Of a stretch of DNA of 64,000 bases, positions 46,544-54,707 are shown piece after piece. Each line of letters begins with the position of its first letter. Position 1 is the first letter of the stretch. Source of the stretch: Shinella sp. CPCC 101442 (GTDB taxonomy: Bacteria; Pseudomonadota; Alphaproteobacteria; Rhizobiales; Rhizobiaceae); assembly GCF_024704725.1 (NCBI RefSeq), contig NZ_JALIQS010000003.1:744001-808000 (forward strand). The letters run 5' to 3'. Both the position numbers and the translations under genes were made by a program. Below the pieces are notes generated by a model. It saw only the letters and a list, made by a program, of their open reading frames with translations, had not been told where the DNA came from and did not search any database.

Positions 46544-47191
46544 TTAGAGCCCCTTGAGGTAGGGATTGGTTCGCCGTTCCTCGCCGATCCTGCCGCCAGG
46601 ACCGTGGCCGCACAGGAAACCGACCTCGTCGCCAAGCGGGAAGACCTTGTCGCGGATCGAATCCAGCAGCTGCTGATGGTTGCCGCCCGGCAGGTCCGTA
46701 CGGCCGATCGAGCCCTGGAAGAGCACGTCGCCCAAATGGGCGAAAGCCTGGTTGCGATTGAAATAGATGACATGGCCCGGCGCATGGCCCGGCGTGTGAT
46801 AGACCTCGAATTCGTGCTCGCCGAAGGAAACCTTGTCGCCATCCTCAAGCCAACGGTCGGGCAGGACATTGCTGACCTTCATCGGCACGCCGAACATCGA
46901 GGCCTGCGCCTCCAGCCGTTGCAGCAAAGAGAGATCGTCCTTGTGCGGGCCGATGATGTCGATGCCGAGCGCGTCCTTCAGTTCCTTCGCGCCGCCGGCA
47001 TGGTCGATATGGCCGTGCGTCAGCCAGATCGCCTGCAATGTGATGCCGTTCTGCTTGACGGTATCGAGGATCACCTCGACATCGCCGCCGGGATCGACGA
47101 TCACGCCCTCCTTCGTGTCCGTATCGAAGAGAATGGTGCAGTTCTGCTGGAAGGGGGTGACGGGAATGATGCCCGCCTGAAGCATGCCCAT
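46544..47191 (-). CDS. MBL-fold metallo-hydrolase (glyoxalase II-like)
   Basis: A 215-residue metallo-beta-lactamase fold. The metal motif THGHIDHAGG lies near residue 58, GHAPGHVIYF near 134, the bridging aspartate in HLGDVLFQGSIGRTDLPGG near 150, and CGHGPGGRIGEERRTNPYL at the end. This YcbL/GloB-like group hydrolyses thioesters such as S-lactoylglutathione, though substrate varies. Start: the ATG at 47191 follows GAGGA; another ATG two codons later is possible. It converges with the BA14K gene. Confidence 0.9.
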   Translation of the reverse strand: MGMLQAGIIPVTPFQQNCTILFDTDTKEGVIVDPGGDVEVILDTVKQNGITLQAIWLTHGHIDHAGGAKELKDALGIDIIGPHKDDLSLLQRLEAQASMFGVPMKVSNVLPDRWLEDGDKVSFGEHEFEVYHTPGHAPGHVIYFNRNQAFAHLGDVLFQGSIGRTDLPGGNHQQLLDSIRDKVFPLGDEVGFLCGHGPGGRIGEERRTNPYLKGL

Positions 47192-47258
47192 GGGGTCCTC
47201 GCTCGATTGCCGCGTTGCGACCGGTATAGCCGCTCGGATCGACGAAAACCAAGGCGAA

Positions 47259-47438
47259 TTAACGCAGGCTCGCCATCTCCTGCGAACCGGTGGCATGCGC
47301 CGGAGCAGTTGCCAGCGTGGGCGAGACGGTGGAGACGAGCAGCGCAACGACGGCAAGGTTGATCGCGACATAAACGTAAGCCACCGGGCGAAGGCGCACA
47401 GCGACGGTGTCCTGCTGTTTCATCGAATTGAGCTGCAT
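47259..47438 (-). CDS. Very short single-pass membrane protein (59 aa)
   Basis: A frame read directly from the minus strand: MQLNSMKQQDTVAVRLRP, then a hydrophobic segment VAYVYVAINLAVVALLVSTV and a polar tail ending GSQEMASLR. AGGGAA lies eight bases before the ATG. It could be a small membrane protein or a secreted peptide (possible cleavage near ATA or AHA). It lies 67 bases upstream of the MBL gene on the same strand. No family recognised; the ribosome site and hydropathy are the only support. Confidence 0.5.
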   Translation of the reverse strand: MQLNSMKQQDTVAVRLRPVAYVYVAINLAVVALLVSTVSPTLATAPAHATGSQEMASLR

Positions 47439-47570
47439 CGGTCTGTTCCCTGAACCTAGCGAGGCGGCGATACGCGCCTTCTGTTGTCTGGTATTTACAA
47501 CGGCTCAGGAGTCCCGTCTGTTCCGGCGGGAACAGCAATGCGAAAGACTGTGGCATCCATGCCACATTTC

Positions 47571-48029
47571 TCAGAGCGGCAACGCGGTCGTTTCCTTTAG
47601 CGTATCGAGCACGATCGCCGTCTTCACATGCGAGACGGATTCATGCGGCAGCAGCACGTCGTTGACGAAGGCTGAAAGCGCTTTCAGGTTCGGCACCACG
47701 ACCTTGATGATATAGTCCATTTCGCCCGTCAGCGAATAGGCCTCCAGCACCTCCGGCAGGTTGGAGATGAGGCGCGCAAAGCGCACGGCGTTGTCGCGGT
47801 TATGCGTCGCCAACGTCACCGTCACGACGATGACGATGCCGAGATCGAGTTTTTCACGGTCGAGCTCCGCCCTGTAGGCACGGATGATGCCCTCCTCCTC
47901 AAGCCGGATACGCCGGCGCGAACATTGCGAGGGGGACAGGTTGATGCGCTCGGAGAGCTCGTTGTTCGTCAGGCGCGCATCCTCCTGCAAATGCGCGAGC
48001 AGTTTACGGTCGAAAGCGTCGATATGCAC
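47571..48029 (-). CDS. Lrp/AsnC family regulator, GTG start
   Basis: A 152-residue regulator with HTH (DAFDRKLLAHLQEDARLTNNELSERINLSPSQCSRRRIRLEEEGIIRAYRAEL) and RAM domain (LEAYSLTGEMDYIIKVVVPNL). The first codon is GTG at 48029, chosen because GGAGGG stands six bases ahead and no ATG fits. It is divergent from hppD, 130 bases apart, and very likely controls that gene in response to an aromatic amino acid; in other bacteria an Lrp protein named HpdR-like has this role. The dyad at 48053 lies between the two starts. Confidence 0.88.
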   Translation of the reverse strand: MHIDAFDRKLLAHLQEDARLTNNELSERINLSPSQCSRRRIRLEEEGIIRAYRAELDREKLDLGIVIVVTVTLATHNRDNAVRFARLISNLPEVLEAYSLTGEMDYIIKVVVPNLKALSAFVNDVLLPHESVSHVKTAIVLDTLKETTALPL

Positions 48030-48052
48030 GGTTTACCCTCCAATAAGCCATT

Positions 48053-48073
48053 CCATGCATGAACATCGCATGG
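48053..48073. promoter_or_regulatory. Candidate Lrp operator between lrp-like gene and hppD
   Basis: CCATGC-N9-GCATGG is a 21-base dyad 24 bases from the regulator start. Further GCATG-like boxes at 48095-48112 (ATGCACG, TTGCATGG) suggest a helically spaced array, the usual way Lrp proteins bind. Confidence 0.45.
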
Positions 48074-48159
48074 ATTTATCAAAGCGCAAGCACTATGCAC
48101 GCACATTGCATGGCAAACGCGCCATACTCTCCTTCACAAGCTTTCGTGGAGGACGAACG

Positions 48160-49263
48160 ATGGGCCCTTTCCCGCATGATGCACCGCCGGCACTGATCAC
48201 CGCTGACAATCCGGCCGGCACCGATGGCTTCGAGTTCGTCGAATTTGCCCATCCCGAGCCGGAAAAACTCGAAGAGCTGTTCTCACGCATGGGCTACAGC
48301 AAGGTCGCGACGCATCGCACCAAGGCGATCTCCGTCTGGCGCCAGGGCGACATCAATTACGTCGTCAATGCCGAGCCCGGTTCGCATGCCATGACGTTCT
48401 CCGGAGAACATGGCCCCTGCGCGGCCTCCATGGCCTGGCGCGTGGTCGACGCGAAGCACGCCTTCGCGCATGCCGTATCCAAGGGCGCGACGCCCTATGA
48501 AGGCGACGACAAGGCACTCGATGTGCCCGCTATCGTCGGAATCGGCGGCTCGCTGCTGTATTTCGTCGAAAAATATGGCGCCAGGGGCTCGGCCTATGAC
48601 GCCGAATTCGAATGGACGGGCGAGCGCGACCCGAAGCCTGCCGGCGTCGGCTTCTACTTCCTCGATCACCTCACCCACAATGTCTATCGCGGCAACATGG
48701 ACAAGTGGTGGGATTTCTATCGCGAGCTGTTCGGCTTCAAGCAGATCCACTTCTTCGACATTGACGGCCGCATCACCGGCCTCGTGTCCCGTGCCATCAC
48801 CTCGCCCTGCGGCAAGATCCGCATACCCTTGAACGAATCCAAGGACGAGACGAGCCAGATCGTCGAGTATCTCAAGAAGTACAAGGGCGAAGGCATCCAG
48901 CACATCGCCGTCGGCACGGATGCGATCTACGACGCGACCGACCGGCTCGCGGCCAACGGCGTGAAGTTCATGCCCGGTCCGCCGGACAATTATTACGACC
49001 GCTCCTATGTCCGGGTCGTCGGCCACGAAGAGCCGGTCGAGCGCATGAAGAAGCACGGCATCCTGATCGATGGCGAAGGCGTCGTCGATGGCGGCATGAC
49101 GAAGATCCTGTTGCAGATCTTCTCCAAGACCGTTATCGGGCCGATCTTCTTCGAGTTCATCCAGCGCAAGGGTGACGAAGGTTTTGGCGAGGGCAACTTC
49201 CGGGCGCTCTTCGAATCGATCGAGGAAGACCAGATCCGCCGGGGCGTCATCGCAGCAGAATAA
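48160..49263 (+). CDS. hppD: 4-hydroxyphenylpyruvate dioxygenase
   Basis: A 367-residue non-heme iron dioxygenase, the normal length for bacterial HppD. The first iron histidine is in FLDHLTHNVYRG near residue 170, the second in GIQHIAVGT near 248, and the glutamate in IGPIFFEFIQRKG near 330. The C-terminal GEGNFRALFESIEEDQIRRGV is the helix that closes the active site. It converts 4-hydroxyphenylpyruvate to homogentisate in tyrosine degradation. GGAGG precedes the ATG. hmgA and the later steps are not in this window. Confidence 0.96.
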   Translation: MGPFPHDAPPALITADNPAGTDGFEFVEFAHPEPEKLEELFSRMGYSKVATHRTKAISVWRQGDINYVVNAEPGSHAMTFSGEHGPCAASMAWRVVDAKHAFAHAVSKGATPYEGDDKALDVPAIVGIGGSLLYFVEKYGARGSAYDAEFEWTGERDPKPAGVGFYFLDHLTHNVYRGNMDKWWDFYRELFGFKQIHFFDIDGRITGLVSRAITSPCGKIRIPLNESKDETSQIVEYLKKYKGEGIQHIAVGTDAIYDATDRLAANGVKFMPGPPDNYYDRSYVRVVGHEEPVERMKKHGILIDGEGVVDGGMTKILLQIFSKTVIGPIFFEFIQRKGDEGFGEGNFRALFESIEEDQIRRGVIAAE

Positions 49264-49294
49264 AAACCGCGGCAACCAAGCCATGCGGGGAAGG

Positions 49295-49325
49295 AAGAGG
49301 CGGTCGCGGTGCGGCCGCCTCTTTA
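49295..49325 (+). terminator. Hairpin after hppD
   Basis: A 9-bp stem AAGAGGCGG/CCGCCTCTT with an 11-base loop lies about 30 bases after the hppD stop; the T-run is short. Confidence 0.55.
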
Positions 49326-49516
49326 CATTGAATACTCCGGCAAAACTCCGGTGCACCAAGCGCACGGGTAAATTGACTTATCCCAGTTTTATCCGCACGT
49401 TGCAGATGCCGAATTTTTCGGCGACGGGCGCGCGGGCTCCAGACCGCTGCCCGGTAGCGAGGCAAGTGTCCGACCCGGCCACTCTGATTTCGGGCGGACC
49501 TTTCGGAGGGGAACTC

Positions 49517-49780
49517 ATGGAAGCATTGATGCCCATCATCACACAGCTCATCGCCGGCGCCGTCGGCGGCAATGTGGCGGGCGCCGCCTTGAAACAGCAG
49601 GCCGTGAGCGTGATCGTCCGCACCATCGTCGGCGCCATCGGCGGCATCGGCGGCGGCTTCCTTTTGCAGATGCTGGGCGGTGAAGCCGGTCTTTCGGGCC
49701 TCGTGGCCAACGGCATCGGCGGTCTCGTCGGCGGCGGCGTGCTGACGGGCATCGTCGGCGCGGTGCTCGGCAAGAAATAG
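49517..49780 (+). CDS. Small glycine-zipper membrane protein
   Basis: An 87-residue, very hydrophobic protein with three membrane segments rich in regularly spaced glycines (GAVGGNVAGAAL, VGAIGGIGGGFLLQMLGG, NGIGGLVGGGVLTGIVGAVLG). GGAGGGG lies six bases before the ATG. Glycine zippers pack helices closely and occur in small bacterial membrane proteins of unknown role; close relatives are common in rhizobia. No catalytic residues. It is convergent with ilvE. Confidence 0.75.
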   Translation: MEALMPIITQLIAGAVGGNVAGAALKQQAVSVIVRTIVGAIGGIGGGFLLQMLGGEAGLSGLVANGIGGLVGGGVLTGIVGAVLGKK

Positions 49781-49803
49781 GCCCGCAGGCTTCGCAAACA
49801 AAA

Positions 49804-49823
49804 GGCGGCCCGAAAGGGCCGCC
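49804..49823. terminator. Hairpin between convergent genes
   Basis: An 8-bp GC stem GGCGGCCC/GGGCCGCC with a tight GAAA tetraloop stands between the glycine-zipper gene and ilvE. T content after it is modest on both strands. Confidence 0.6.
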
Positions 49824-49850
49824 GATTTCGTTCGATATCCTGAAAGCCGC

Positions 49851-50738
49851 TTATTCGGCGGCTGCGGCGACCGGATAGACTTCCTTCATGTAGTCGTTCA
49901 TCAGGTTTTCCGAGATCGTGCCCGGCGTGAAGCGATACGGACCGATCTCCGAGACCGGCGTCACTTCGGCGGCCGAGCCGGTCAGGAAGCATTCGGAGAA
50001 ATCCGACAGTTCCTCCGGCATGATCACGCGCTCGACGACCTGATAGCCGCGGCGCTTGGCCAGGTCGATGACCGTGCGGCGGGTGATGCCGTCGAGGAAA
50101 CAATCCGGCACCGGCGTATGGATGACGCCGTCTTTGACGAAGAACACGTTTGCGCCGGTCGCTTCGGCCACCTGGCCGCGATAGTCGAGCATCAGCGCAT
50201 CCGCATAGCCCTTGGCTTCGGCGGCATGTTTGGAGATCGTGCAGATCATGTAGAGGCCGGCAGCCTTCGATTTCGACGGCGCGGTCTTCGGGTCGGGACG
50301 GCGGTACTCGGCGATATCGAGGCGGATACCCTTCAGCTTTTCGGCCGGATTGAAGTAGCTGCCCCACTGCCAGATGGCGATGGCGACGTTGATGCGGTTG
50401 TTCTGCGCCGAGACGCCCATCATTTCCGAACCGCGCCAGGCGATCGGGCGCGCATAGGCTTCGGAAAAGCCCTGGCGCTTCAGGAGCTCGGTCGTGGCCG
50501 CATCCAGCTCTTCCACGGAATAGGGAATCTTGAAGCCGAGGATCTCGGCCGAGGCGTGCAGGCGCTGGTTATGCTCGGTCAGCTTGAAGATGCGTCCCCC
50601 ATAGGCACGCTCGCCTTCGAATACGGCACTCGCATAGTGCAGACCGTGCGTCAGCACGTGAATCTTCGCATCCTTCCAGTCGACGAACTCGCCGTTGAAC
50701 CAGATTTGCCCGTCCAGTTGATCGAAAGGAACTGCCAT
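49851..50738 (-). CDS. ilvE: Branched-chain amino acid aminotransferase
   Basis: A 295-residue class IV PLP aminotransferase. GQIWFNGEFVDWKDAKIHVLTHGLHYASAVFEGERAY opens the fold, KSKAAGLYMICTISKHAAEAKGYADALMLD near residue 155 contains the PLP lysine region, and EATGANVFFVKDGVIHTPVPDCFLDGITRRTVIDLAKRRGY near 195 is the family signature. It transfers amino groups in leucine, isoleucine and valine synthesis. GGAGGA precedes the ATG; eight more codons are open upstream. It is divergent from petP. Confidence 0.95.
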   Translation of the reverse strand: MAVPFDQLDGQIWFNGEFVDWKDAKIHVLTHGLHYASAVFEGERAYGGRIFKLTEHNQRLHASAEILGFKIPYSVEELDAATTELLKRQGFSEAYARPIAWRGSEMMGVSAQNNRINVAIAIWQWGSYFNPAEKLKGIRLDIAEYRRPDPKTAPSKSKAAGLYMICTISKHAAEAKGYADALMLDYRGQVAEATGANVFFVKDGVIHTPVPDCFLDGITRRTVIDLAKRRGYQVVERVIMPEELSDFSECFLTGSAAEVTPVSEIGPYRFTPGTISENLMNDYMKEVYPVAAAAE

Positions 50739-50915
50739 GGTGTCATCCTCCGGCGCTCGCACGCCATTCTTTCTGTTGATTGTTTCGCCAGTTGCGGTCT
50801 AACCAGAAACAGACGGGATTACCTGTGTAAAAAGGTAGTCCAGATTGGCAGCCGGGAAAACACCTGACAACGGCGCCCGGGACCGCAATTACGAGGCGGA
50901 CCCTAACAACGGCGA

Positions 50916-50946
50916 CAAAATATGTCAACAAGACTGACATATTTTG
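50916..50946. promoter_or_regulatory. Perfect 12+7+12 palindromic operator upstream of petP
   Basis: CAAAATATGTCA (50916-50927) and TGACATATTTTG (50935-50946) are exact reverse complements with a 7-base spacer. TATAAA at 50948-50953 follows directly and is the likely -10 box, so a bound repressor would block the promoter. The length and symmetry fit a MarR dimer, pointing to autoregulation by PetP. The site is 28 bases before the petP ATG. Confidence 0.65.
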
Positions 50947-50973
50947 CTATAAATTGCGCGAGGGCAGCAAGGC

Positions 50974-51480
50974 ATGAAAGGAAATGACACCGTGGCCCGA
51001 CAGATGCCGGACAAGAACGGCGCAGACGAGCTGCACCACGACGTCATGACGGGCGACGGGCGCATCGACCTGGAAATCATCGAAGGCCTGTTCTTCGCCT
51101 ATCGCGACTTCATTTCCGATCCGGATGCCATTCTGGCAAAGAGCGGCTTCGGCCGCGCGCATCACCGCGTCGTGCACTTCGTCAACCGTGAGCCCGGCAT
51201 GACGGTGGCCGACCTGCTCGACACGCTTAAGATCACCAAGCAGAGCCTGGCGCGCGTCTTGAAGGAACTCATCGATTCCGGCTATATCCAGCAGGTGGCA
51301 GGCCCCGAGGATCGCCGCCAGCGCAAGCTCTACCCCACGCGGACCGGGCGGGAACTTGCCCTGGCGCTCGCCGAGCCGCAATCCCGCCGCATCGCCCGTG
51401 CATTCGAGGACATGAGTGCGGGCGACCGCCGAGCGGTGGTGAAGTTCCTCGCCGGCATGCAGAACGCCAAGAGCGAATGA
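50974..51480 (+). CDS. petP: MarR family regulator PetP
   Basis: A 168-residue MarR protein. The winged helix lies in the middle: GMTVADLLDTLKITKQSLARVLKELIDSGYIQQVAGPEDRRQRKLYPTRTGREL, with the wing RKLYPT. The N-terminal part (DVMTGDGRIDLEIIEGLFFAYRDF) and helices at the ends form the dimer. PetP/PetR were first described in Rhodobacter capsulatus next to the cytochrome bc1 operon; here no petABC genes are adjacent. GAGGG precedes the ATG. It is followed by petR after 24 bases. Confidence 0.85.
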   Translation: MKGNDTVARQMPDKNGADELHHDVMTGDGRIDLEIIEGLFFAYRDFISDPDAILAKSGFGRAHHRVVHFVNREPGMTVADLLDTLKITKQSLARVLKELIDSGYIQQVAGPEDRRQRKLYPTRTGRELALALAEPQSRRIARAFEDMSAGDRRAVVKFLAGMQNAKSE

Positions 51481-51504
51481 GAAACTGACAAGGAGGAGAA
51501 GACG

Positions 51505-52212
51505 ATGACCGCTGCCGGCGCGCCCTCCGATGACGCATCCCATCTGCTCGTCGTCGACGACGATACCCGTATCCGCGAGTTGCTGAACCGCTACCTCAAG
51601 GAGCAGGGTTTTCGCGTGACCGTCGCGGGTGACGCGGACGAAGCCCGGCGAAAGCTGCGCGGCCTCGACTTCGACCTCATCATCATGGACGTGATGATGC
51701 CCGGCGAAAGCGGACTTACGCTGACCAAGAGCCTGCGCGACATCCGCCCTGTGCCGATCCTCATGCTGACGGCGCTTGCAGAGTCGAACGCCCGCATCGA
51801 GGGGCTGGAGGCCGGCGCGGACGACTACCTTTCCAAGCCCTTCGAGCCGCGCGAACTCGTGCTGCGCATCAACAACATCCTCAAGCGCAACGCGCCCCCG
51901 ACCACGCCGAAGATCGAGCAGGTCATGTTCGGGCCCTATACCTTCTCCATTGTGCGCAAGGAGCTGAAGCGCGGCGGCGACGCCATTCGTCTGACCGACC
52001 GGGAACAGGAGATCATGCTGCTCTTTTCGCTGCGCGCAGGCGAAACCATACCGCGCCATGAACTGATCGGTGAAGAAACAGAAGTGGGTGAACGTACTAT
52101 AGACGTGCAGATCAACCGCCTGAGGCGTAAGATCGAGGACGATCCATCCAACCCGGTGTGGCTGCAGACGGTGCGCGGCATCGGTTATCGATTGAGCGTG
52201 GAGCAGGGCTGA
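51505..52212 (+). CDS. petR: OmpR-family response regulator PetR
   Basis: A 235-residue regulator: receiver domain with acidic pocket DDD (residues about 15-17), phospho-acceptor D in DLIIMDVMMPGESG near residue 57, T in MLTAL and K in YLSKPFEPREL near 109; then a winged-helix output domain (IRLTDREQEIMLLFSLRAGETIPRHELIG ... VDVQINRLRRKIEDDPSNPVWLQTVRGIGYRL). GGAGGAG precedes the ATG. It sits between petP and the sensor kinase, its probable partner. Confidence 0.93.
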   Translation: MTAAGAPSDDASHLLVVDDDTRIRELLNRYLKEQGFRVTVAGDADEARRKLRGLDFDLIIMDVMMPGESGLTLTKSLRDIRPVPILMLTALAESNARIEGLEAGADDYLSKPFEPRELVLRINNILKRNAPPTTPKIEQVMFGPYTFSIVRKELKRGGDAIRLTDREQEIMLLFSLRAGETIPRHELIGEETEVGERTIDVQINRLRRKIEDDPSNPVWLQTVRGIGYRLSVEQG

Positions 52213-52232
52213 ACGTGCGCAATCCCAAGCAG

Positions 52233-52269
52233 TTCCAGGAACAGTGTGGAGCGGTTTCCCGTTGGGAAA
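52233..52269 (+). repeat. REP-like palindromic repeat, copy 1
   Basis: The segment beginning CCAGGAACAGTGTGGAGCGG and ending GGGAA matches a second copy at 54651-54694 at most positions. Such elements are dispersed in rhizobial genomes between genes. This one lies between petR and the sensor kinase. Confidence 0.65.
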
Positions 52270-52303
52270 CACGTGAACACACGATTTTGGAAACATCGGC
52301 CCG

Positions 52304-53686
52304 ATGACCACGTTCGAGACCTTCAAGCGCGATATCGAGCGCGCGCCCGCGGCAGGTTGGAAGCGTATGGCGCGCTGGTTGCGCCGGCAGCTGCCGACAG
52401 GGCTCTACGCGCGCTCGCTGCTCATCATCATCATTCCGATGGTCCTGCTCCAATCGGTCGTCGCCTTCGTGTTCATGGAGCGCCACTGGCAGCTCGTCAC
52501 GCAGCGCCTTTCCATGGCCGTCACGCGCGACATTGCCAGTGTCATCGACCTGATTGAAACCTACCCGCAGGATGCCAACTATTCCGAGATCACGCGGATC
52601 GCGCGGGAAAGGCTGGAGCTGATCATCTCCATCGAGCCCGGCACGGAACTGCCGCCGCCGCGCTCTAAACCGTTCTTCAACATCCTCGATGAAATCCTGA
52701 GCGAGGAAATCGTCCGCCAGATCCGCCGGCCGTTCTGGATCGATACCGTCGGTGACAGCAACCTCGTCGAAATCCGCATCCTGCTCGACAACAAGATTCT
52801 GCGTGTCTATGCGCGGCGCAGCCAGACCTATGCCTCGAACACGCATATCTTTCTGCTCTGGATGGTCGGCACATCGCTGGTGCTGATCACGATTTCCATC
52901 CTCTTCCTGCGCGGCCAGATCCGTCCGATCCTCGCGCTGGCGCAAGCGGCCGAGAGTTTCGGCAAGGGTCAGAAGATGCCGGACGATTTCGCGCCGCGCG
53001 GCGCGGACGAGGTGCGGCGCGCCGGCCTTGCCTTCATCCTGATGCGCGAGCGCATCGAGCGGCAGATGGAGCAGCGCACCGCGATGCTGACCGGCGTCAG
53101 CCATGACCTGCGCACCATCCTCACCCGCTTCAAGCTGCAGCTGGCGCTTGCCGGCGACAATCCCGACCTGCAGGGCCTCAACAAGGATGTCGAGGACATG
53201 CAGACCATGCTCGAGGGCTACCTCGCCTTTGCGCGCGGCGACGTGGAGGAAGACGTCAGGGAAATGCGGCTCTCGGACTTCTTCGACAAGCTGGCGATGG
53301 AGGCGGAGCTGCACGAGCGCGCCTTCTCCAGCGACATCGACGGCGAAGACGAGGTCATGGTGCGGCCCAACGCCTTCAGCCGGCTTGTCGGCAACCTCGT
53401 TTCGAACGCGCTGCGTTATGCCAAGACAGTGCATGTCGAAGCCCGCCACCGCGCCAAATGGCTGACGATCATCGTCGACGACGACGGTCCGGGTATTCCG
53501 GAACGCTCGCGCGACGACGTGTTCAAGCCGTTCTTCCGCCTCGACGAGGCCCGCAATCTCGATGCGTCCGGCACCGGCCTCGGCCTTGCCATCGCCCGTG
53601 ATATTGCCCGCAGCCACGGTGGCAATGTCACCCTGTCGGATAGCCCCATGGGTGGCCTGCGTGCCACCATCCGCATTCCCGCCTGA
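52304..53686 (+). CDS. Sensor histidine kinase (EnvZ-like)
   Basis: A 460-residue kinase. Two membrane segments (LYARSLLIIIIPMVLLQSVVAFVFM near residue 45; IFLLWMVGTSLVLITISILFL near 185) flank a periplasmic sensing loop of about 120 residues. A HAMP region follows, then the phospho-acceptor histidine in GVSHDLRTILTRFKLQL near residue 267 (isoleucine replaces the common proline), the N box NLVSNALRYA near 366, and the G boxes DDDGPGIPE and GTGLGLAIARDIARSHGG. It should phosphorylate PetR. The start lacks a clear ribosome site and follows the REP-like repeat. Confidence 0.9.
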   Translation: MTTFETFKRDIERAPAAGWKRMARWLRRQLPTGLYARSLLIIIIPMVLLQSVVAFVFMERHWQLVTQRLSMAVTRDIASVIDLIETYPQDANYSEITRIARERLELIISIEPGTELPPPRSKPFFNILDEILSEEIVRQIRRPFWIDTVGDSNLVEIRILLDNKILRVYARRSQTYASNTHIFLLWMVGTSLVLITISILFLRGQIRPILALAQAAESFGKGQKMPDDFAPRGADEVRRAGLAFILMRERIERQMEQRTAMLTGVSHDLRTILTRFKLQLALAGDNPDLQGLNKDVEDMQTMLEGYLAFARGDVEEDVREMRLSDFFDKLAMEAELHERAFSSDIDGEDEVMVRPNAFSRLVGNLVSNALRYAKTVHVEARHRAKWLTIIVDDDGPGIPERSRDDVFKPFFRLDEARNLDASGTGLGLAIARDIARSHGGNVTLSDSPMGGLRATIRIPA

Positions 53687-53697
53687 CGGATTTCCCC

Positions 53698-54282
53698 ATG
53701 AGCACATTCAGCCTCGACAACCTGACATGGCTCAACCCGCCACGCGCCTCCGAGCTCAGCGACGGGCATCTGCATGTTCGCACCGGCCTCAAGAGCGATT
53801 TCTGGCAACGCACCTACTACGGCTTCACACCCGACAACGGCCATTTCCTGCACCGTGGCTGGGCGGGCGATTTCACGCTGGAAACGACGTTTCGCGGAAC
53901 TTACGAAACGCTTTACGACCAGGCAGGCCTGATGGTCCGCAAGGACGAAAGCTGCTGGATGAAATGCGGCATCGAATTCACCGACGGTGCGAAACATTTC
54001 AGCGTCGTCGTGACGCGCGGCCATTCCGATTGGTCGGCCTTCCGCATCGAACACGATTTCGATCTGATCTCCGTGCGCGTGACGCGCAACGGCGACGCGC
54101 TGTTCATCCAGTACCGGACCGATGCGATGACGGACTGGCGCATGGCGCGCCTCGCCTATTTCCCGCCGGAAGTTTCGGATGTGTCGGTCGGGATCATGGC
54201 CTGCTCGCCGCAGCGCGAGGGTTTTCAGGCCGAGTTCACGGACTTCCGGCTCGGACCTCCCTTGTCACGGGATATCCACTAA
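53698..54282 (+). CDS. DUF1349 domain protein (concanavalin-like fold)
   Basis: A 194-residue protein made of one DUF1349 domain: LTWLNPPRASELSDGHLHVRTGLKSDFWQRTYYGF, then DFTLETTFRGTYETLYDQAGLMVRKDESCWMKCGIEFTDGAKHFSVVVTRGHSDWS and VGIMACSPQREGFQAEFTDFRLG. It is a beta-sandwich of the concanavalin/LamG type, annotated elsewhere as regulation of enolase protein 1. No signal peptide, so cytoplasmic. It starts 11 bases after the kinase stop and may be the last gene of that operon. Role unknown. Confidence 0.87.
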   Translation: MSTFSLDNLTWLNPPRASELSDGHLHVRTGLKSDFWQRTYYGFTPDNGHFLHRGWAGDFTLETTFRGTYETLYDQAGLMVRKDESCWMKCGIEFTDGAKHFSVVVTRGHSDWSAFRIEHDFDLISVRVTRNGDALFIQYRTDAMTDWRMARLAYFPPEVSDVSVGIMACSPQREGFQAEFTDFRLGPPLSRDIH

Positions 54283-54284
54283 GC

Positions 54285-54626
54285 TCAGCACATCTTCTTG
54301 CCGTTCGGCACCGCCTGGCCGACACCGGCGAGGACAATGTCGCCGTTTTCATCTTCGAAGCCGAGCGTGAGGACTTCCGAACGCACCGGGCCGATCTGGC
54401 GCGGCGGGAAGTTGACGACGGCAAGCACCTGGCGACCGACGAGTTCTTCCAGCGTATAATGCACGGTGATCTGCGCCGACGACTTCTTGGTGCCGATCTC
54501 GGGGCCGAAGTCGATCGTCAGCTTGTAGGCGGGTTTGCGCGCCTCCGGGAACGGCAATGCCTCGATGATCGTGCCGACGCGAATATCGACCCGCTCGAAA
54601 TCGGGATAGGTGATGGTCTCGGTCAT
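54285..54626 (-). CDS. csaA: tRNA-binding protein CsaA
   Basis: A 113-residue OB-fold protein of the CsaA/Arc1p tRNA-binding family: DFERVDIRVGTIIEALPFPEARKPAYKLTIDFG, IGTKKSSAQIT, and NFPPRQIGPVRSEVLTLGFED, ending VPNGKKMC. These match the dimeric CsaA proteins that bind tRNA and show export-linked chaperone activity in Bacillus. AGGGAAAC precedes the ATG. It is convergent with the DUF1349 gene, stops only two bases apart. Confidence 0.92.
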   Translation of the reverse strand: MTETITYPDFERVDIRVGTIIEALPFPEARKPAYKLTIDFGPEIGTKKSSAQITVHYTLEELVGRQVLAVVNFPPRQIGPVRSEVLTLGFEDENGDIVLAGVGQAVPNGKKMC

Positions 54627-54650
54627 GGGAGTTTCCCTGAAAAGCCTAAA

Positions 54651-54694
54651 GCAATCCCAGGAAAAGTGTGAAGCCGTTTTCCGTCGGGAATTGC
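54651..54694. repeat. REP-like palindromic repeat, copy 2
   Basis: GCAATCCCAGG ... GGGAATTGC has inverted ends and shares the core (AGTGTGAAGCCGTTTTCCGTC-like) with the copy at 52233-52269. It lies between csaA and proC, outside coding sequence. Confidence 0.7.
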
Positions 54695-54707
54695 GACAAA
54701 AGAAAGC

